NCBI GenBank assembly: GCA_008933995.1
Contig: WARS01000009.1
Location: 801,501-865,500 of the forward strand
Reading direction: 5' to 3'
DNA: 64,000 bases
Origin: Datnioides undecimradiatus
Lineage: Eukaryota > Chordata > Actinopteri > Lobotiformes > Datnioididae
Part shown: in pieces, positions 60,401-64,000 of the stretch
How the letters are laid out: each line of letters begins with the position of its first letter
How positions within the stretch are numbered: position 1 is the first letter of the stretch
Made by a program: the position numbers and the translations under genes
Notes under the pieces: model-generated
What the model saw: the letters and a program-made list of their open reading frames with translations, nothing else
What the model was told of the DNA's origin: nothing
Databases searched by the model: none

Positions 60401-61469
60401 GGTGACAGTGTTTAATTTGAGAGCTTAAAGGATCGACTATCAGGAGTAAATGGCATTTCTGAATGGAGAGCAATTGCTTTTCGGAGGGGCTCAAAGGATG
60501 CAAGATATGGAGTTATCCTCCAGTATGAGATTACAGACTTCGCTTGGCTTGATCGACGAGTGACACGAAGCCACTCGGCCTGGATTTCTCCAAAAAACAG
60601 AAAAAACATTATTTTGTGGCCCAAATATGATTTTTTTTTATGCTCTTTCATTGCAAATAACAGACAGACAAAGATCAGTTTGTCTGCTCTCAGCATAACT
60701 GCTCAGTCAGTCTTACTCCAGAGCAGCCTTTGCAGCAGCGCGCATCACTGGGATGCACGGTTAACAGCCTCCCGCTGCCCCGCTCATTTTTAGCTAATCG
60801 TCGCTAACTCGCGGCAGCGTCGTCAAGGATCACAGAAAAAAAGAAAAGGCGATTTCATGCATGAATGGAGCGTCACAGCCAGGCGCGTGAATACACTCCG
60901 TCGTAATGACAAACGGGAAGGCGCTGCTGACTTGAAAAGAAACATCGAAGGTCGTGGATGACTGTCCGGACTGTCCCAGACGACGTGGAGTGAGCTCGAG
61001 CCACGCAAACAAAAAGGAAACGTATAAAAACATCCTGAGTTTAACTATTACGATCAAAAGAAGCCTTGATGGTGCAACCTGTGTAACTATTAGGCCGGAC
61101 TAAGTTAGGACTGAGTTAACCGACTAAACCCCGGATGGTTTTTTGTTATCCCTGCACGTAGGCCTGACATGGATTTCATTTTAATTCTGCTCTGCTCTGC
61201 GCTGGCCTTTATCTGAATTTGTATTCAAGCCTTCGTTTCGTCTTCCTCAGCTCTTCTTTGCTCTGTTGTGGCCCTCTTCTGTTCATCTGTCTATACATTT
61301 CCCTCTGCTCTGCACGCACAAATCAAACGTAAATATCCTATAAGCATCATCACGCAGCTCAGAGCCGCGCTGAGCAACAAGGAAAAAAAACAAGAGAGGG
61401 ACGGGAAGATAAAGAATGAGCAGATAAATGTGTTTGCGGTGAGATTACCATGCATCATAAACCCATAAA

Positions 61470-61725
61470 CCCTGCAAGGAAGGGATGGAGGGGAGAGACA
61501 AGGAGGGAGCGAGGGAAAGATGGAGAATCGGGGGCAGCGGGGATTCAACAAGAGACTGGGGGGTGGAGAGGGGATGCAAATGTGGATGATGGTTAACAGC
61601 AGAATGAGAGCGGGAAAACAAAAAGAGGGAATGAGAGGGAGGAAAGGCGAAGATCGGGAGGGAGCAGAGAGGATGTCAGAAGGCAGAGATACCGAAATAC
61701 AGAGAGATAGAGAGAAAAAACAAAT
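61470..61725. repeat. Purine-rich low-complexity tract
   Basis: About 250 bp dominated by GGAGAG, AGGGAG and GAGAGA words. It is directly followed, after a short gap, by the opposite-sense TC array at 61820-61841. Confidence 0.8.
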
Positions 61726-61819
61726 GTAAGCCCCCGAGGATTAACTCTCTCATTTCTCTATGGGGAAGAATGGAAAAAAAGAGGATTTCCACCTCCGATC
61801 CTCTCAGCCTCCCTTTGAT

Positions 61820-61841
61820 ATCTCTCTCTCTCTCTCTCTCT
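61820..61841. repeat. (TC)n microsatellite
   Basis: TC repeat of about 22 bp. Confidence 0.95.
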
Positions 61842-63431
61842 GTCTCATATTCTAATATCTTTAGTCTCTATTCATCGCGTTGGAACAGACTGAGATTGCT
61901 AAAGCACGAGCACACATGGCAAGCCTCGCTGGACACAAATCCCCCCCCCCCCTTCCACCTCTGCTGCTCTCTTCCTTCCCCTCTCGCCCCAAAACGCCTC
62001 CGCCGATCAGTTTCAGTTGATCAACATCATGTATTATTTGTTTCCTGGTGATGTGACGCGCTTGCCGGGGACCTGAAGGCGGCGTGAGTTCTTTTTACCT
62101 GCCTCCTTCTCCTCCATCTGCGGCGGTTTGGCAGCTGCTGGAACTGTTGCACGGGGCCAATAACACACAACAGCGCTCATCATTGTTGTGGTCGGTTTAA
62201 CGAGCTTTGCTAATAAGATGAACGAGCTTCCTGCTGATCAGTTAATGGCGCGTTCGCTGGTCCTCCGCAGCGTGGTAATTCACAGTTTTCTCATGAAAAA
62301 CGCTGAACTGAAGGTTGATTTAATTACTGATGTAAGGTCATTTTAAATGTCGGCCAGATTGGAGGTTTTACAGCACCGTTTTTTTCTGGCAAAGCAACAC
62401 ATTCGACAGATTATGGAGTGTTTTTCCAGCAGAAGCCACTCGTGCACACATTTGTTTTTGATTATTAGACCTCTGGCCTCTCACCGATCACTCATCAACT
62501 CACAAACATAATAACATACACTTGGGGATAAACATATTTAACTTATTTCCTTAGTGAACTATTAAAAAATCGTGTTTTGTTGCTGTTTTTCCCATCAGAT
62601 TTAGTCTGTTTTGCTGTTTTTGTTAGTTATTTCAAAAAGGACATTCGTCAGGACAGACAGACAGATCTGTCCTCTCACCTTTTAGAGCCCTAAAATAAGA
62701 AAACACTGTTTTATTTCTGTGCATATCATCGGTTTGCGTTAAGTTCTTGCCATGTTTGCCACGCCGGTGCTTCGGCTCAGTCTGGATCCTGCTGTCGAGA
62801 AACATTTCCTACATGCGTGCGGATCACAGATGCTTTCACACTGCTGTTGAAATGGGATAGAGAATAAACAGTTTCACAGCTGTGGTGTGAAACAGGTTTT
62901 AAAGTGAATCTCGAGCCGCTGCAGCAGTGTCTCAAGATACTTGCCCCTCTGCTCTCTCCAGTTTTTGCCCCCCCCGGCTCCCGTTCCCCATAGCAGTTGC
63001 TACTGTCTCTTCTTCATGTCCATTTCCTCAGTCTCCACCTCTGCACTGAGACGCTGCTGTGGGGCGCGACTACGACAAAGTGACTAATTTACATTCCTGC
63101 ATGTGGCTTCATTCACTGGCTGGCACAGCCGCAAAATTGGTGGCAAATCTGATATTTGGGACTTTGGACGATATCGTGGCTTCGATATGAAGTCATCTGG
63201 CTGTCCTTATACTCAGTGGTCAAACTGTGAAGAGTCTACACCAGCTCCGGGCACAAAGACAGCAGGAGAACCTCAGTGTCAGTCTGCACAGCCCCACAAC
63301 TCCTGTGCATTTTTGGGGGGAGGCACACACAGTGTACTCATGGCAACCTCACAGATTTTATGCAGAAGTATAAATCGTCCTTTATGTTTGCTTTATACCC
63401 CCCCACCCTTTTTTTCCTTGTGGTGATGTGG

Positions 63432-63463
<32 letters not shown>
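63432..63463. repeat. (CT)n microsatellite
   Basis: CT repeat of about 32 bp. Confidence 0.96.
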
Positions 63464-63466
<3 letters not shown>

Positions 63467-63628
63467 CCTTCCTTCATTTCTTTGTGGTCGTCTGTCCCCC
63501 GCTCCCCGAGCCTTTAAGAATCTGAAGTATTTTATTTTTCCTTTAGCCTCAAATCAATTCCAGACGCCACTGTTTCCTGCCCCCCCACCACTCTCTCTCT
63601 CCCCCTCCCTTAGGGGCTATTGACCAAA

Positions 63629-63658
63629 ACCACACACACACACAGAAACACACACAGA
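63629..63658. repeat. (CA)n microsatellite, interrupted
   Basis: Two CA arrays separated by GAAA. Confidence 0.92.
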
Positions 63659-63911
63659 AGTGGAGTGGGAAAGACAGAGTGAGCGAGAGGCACAGAGCGT
63701 CTCAGGTTCTGCTTGCTTTTCCATAGCATAAATTCCTCAAACTTTCCACCCTCCCCCCGTTTCTATTCCCGGAATTGCGTGTGTTTGTGTGTGTGTGTGC
63801 GCGTCTATTCTTATGATTAAACATCTTCTCCCAGTGACTAGTCCCTTCTCCTCCCGGTGTTTGTCTTGGCGCGCCTCCTGTCGTACTCATCTGCCTTATT
63901 ATCCCTCTCAG

Positions 63912-64000
63912 ATTAAAAAGGTGTGGTGACAGCGCCACCAATCTGCGGCGACGGAGAGCGCGCGTGCGGCTGCGACCTCTGAACCTCCGCAGGCGTCTTC
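63912..64000 (+). other. Weak exon-edge candidate at the window end
   Basis: A strong acceptor-like sequence (TTATTATCCCTCTCAG ending at 63911) is followed by 89 bp that stay open in one frame (codons from 63913) to the end of the window, with sharply raised CpG from 63940 onward. The reading is Arg/Leu-rich and not recognised. It could be a truncated exon, a nearby CpG-rich promoter, or chance. Confidence 0.15.

Larger units (their letters stand above)
56034..63910 (+). other. Downstream non-coding stretch (putative next intron)
   Basis: No exon is supportable. Contents are a T10 run and TG-rich array (56048-56087), a TG array (57432-57459), a CT tract (57547-57573), a purine-rich stretch at 61470-61725, a TC array (61820-61841), a C run (61941-61952), a CT array (63432-63463) and an interrupted CA array (63629-63658). 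The segments 59990-60130 and 58000-58300 are unique and balanced in composition, and may be conserved elements (inference). Open frames of up to 138 codons show no domain. Confidence 0.5.

Noticed and set aside
1-64000. rRNA, tRNA, CRISPR array, phage or bacterial operon
   Set aside because: No TTCGA-type tRNA arm in a cloverleaf context, no spaced identical repeats with unique spacers and no conserved rRNA words were found. The CA arrays are simple microsatellites, not CRISPR repeats.
1-64000. Endogenous retrovirus or DNA transposon coding sequence
   Set aside because: No frame shows reverse transcriptase, integrase, gag or transposase-like composition or length, and no long terminal repeats were seen by eye.

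Overview
This is eukaryotic, almost certainly vertebrate, nuclear DNA, and most likely from a teleost fish. The evidence for that is indirect. About thirty CA/TG microsatellites longer than 18-20 bp lie in 64 kb. There are many GA/CT arrays, homopolymer runs and CCT/CTG repeats, no compact ORFs, many TG/CA-rich words with generally sparse CpG, and no primate- or rodent-type SINEs that I recognise. Nothing points to a prokaryote: there are no operons, no Shine-Dalgarno-led genes, no CRISPR array, no rRNA and no recognisable tRNA. Nearly every open frame of 60-215 codons is a chance ORF, and the longest ones translate microsatellites (TH/CV runs) or polypurine/polypyrimidine tracts.

Layout. Positions 1-19,440 look intergenic, with microsatellites separated by unique sequence, some of it rich in homeodomain-like TAAT/ATTA words. 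At 19,450-20,775 I see the best promoter and first-exon candidate. It has three CCAAT boxes in 170 bp, a GC-box-like C-rich stretch, a TATA-like TATTTAA, a CArG-like word and a long (CT)n tract, followed by a CpG-rich leader that ends at a strong splice donor (CTAAG|GTAAGG, last exon base 20,775) on the + strand. CpG-rich sequence continues to about 22,200. From 20,776 to 55,967 there is no convincing coding sequence, which would fit one very long first intron or further intergenic DNA. At 55,968-56,033 a 66-bp segment is framed by a good acceptor (pyrimidine tract plus CTCGCAG) and donor (AAG|GTGCGT). It is open in only one frame (22 codons) and is the best internal-exon candidate. From 56,034 to 64,000 the sequence is again non-coding in appearance, with one weak exon-edge candidate at the right end.

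The overall picture is a gene-poor region around the 5' end of a gene with long introns, perhaps a developmental or neuronal regulator. That last point is inference from the architecture only; I could not identify the gene. No novel biological system is evident. The observations that most deserve checking are the promoter/exon pair, the upstream reading frames in the leader, three families of diverged local duplications (11.2 kb, 36.3 kb, 53.4 kb), opposed TG/CA arrays that could fold in RNA, a polypurine domain of about 1.1 kb, and several stretches that look like conserved non-coding elements.
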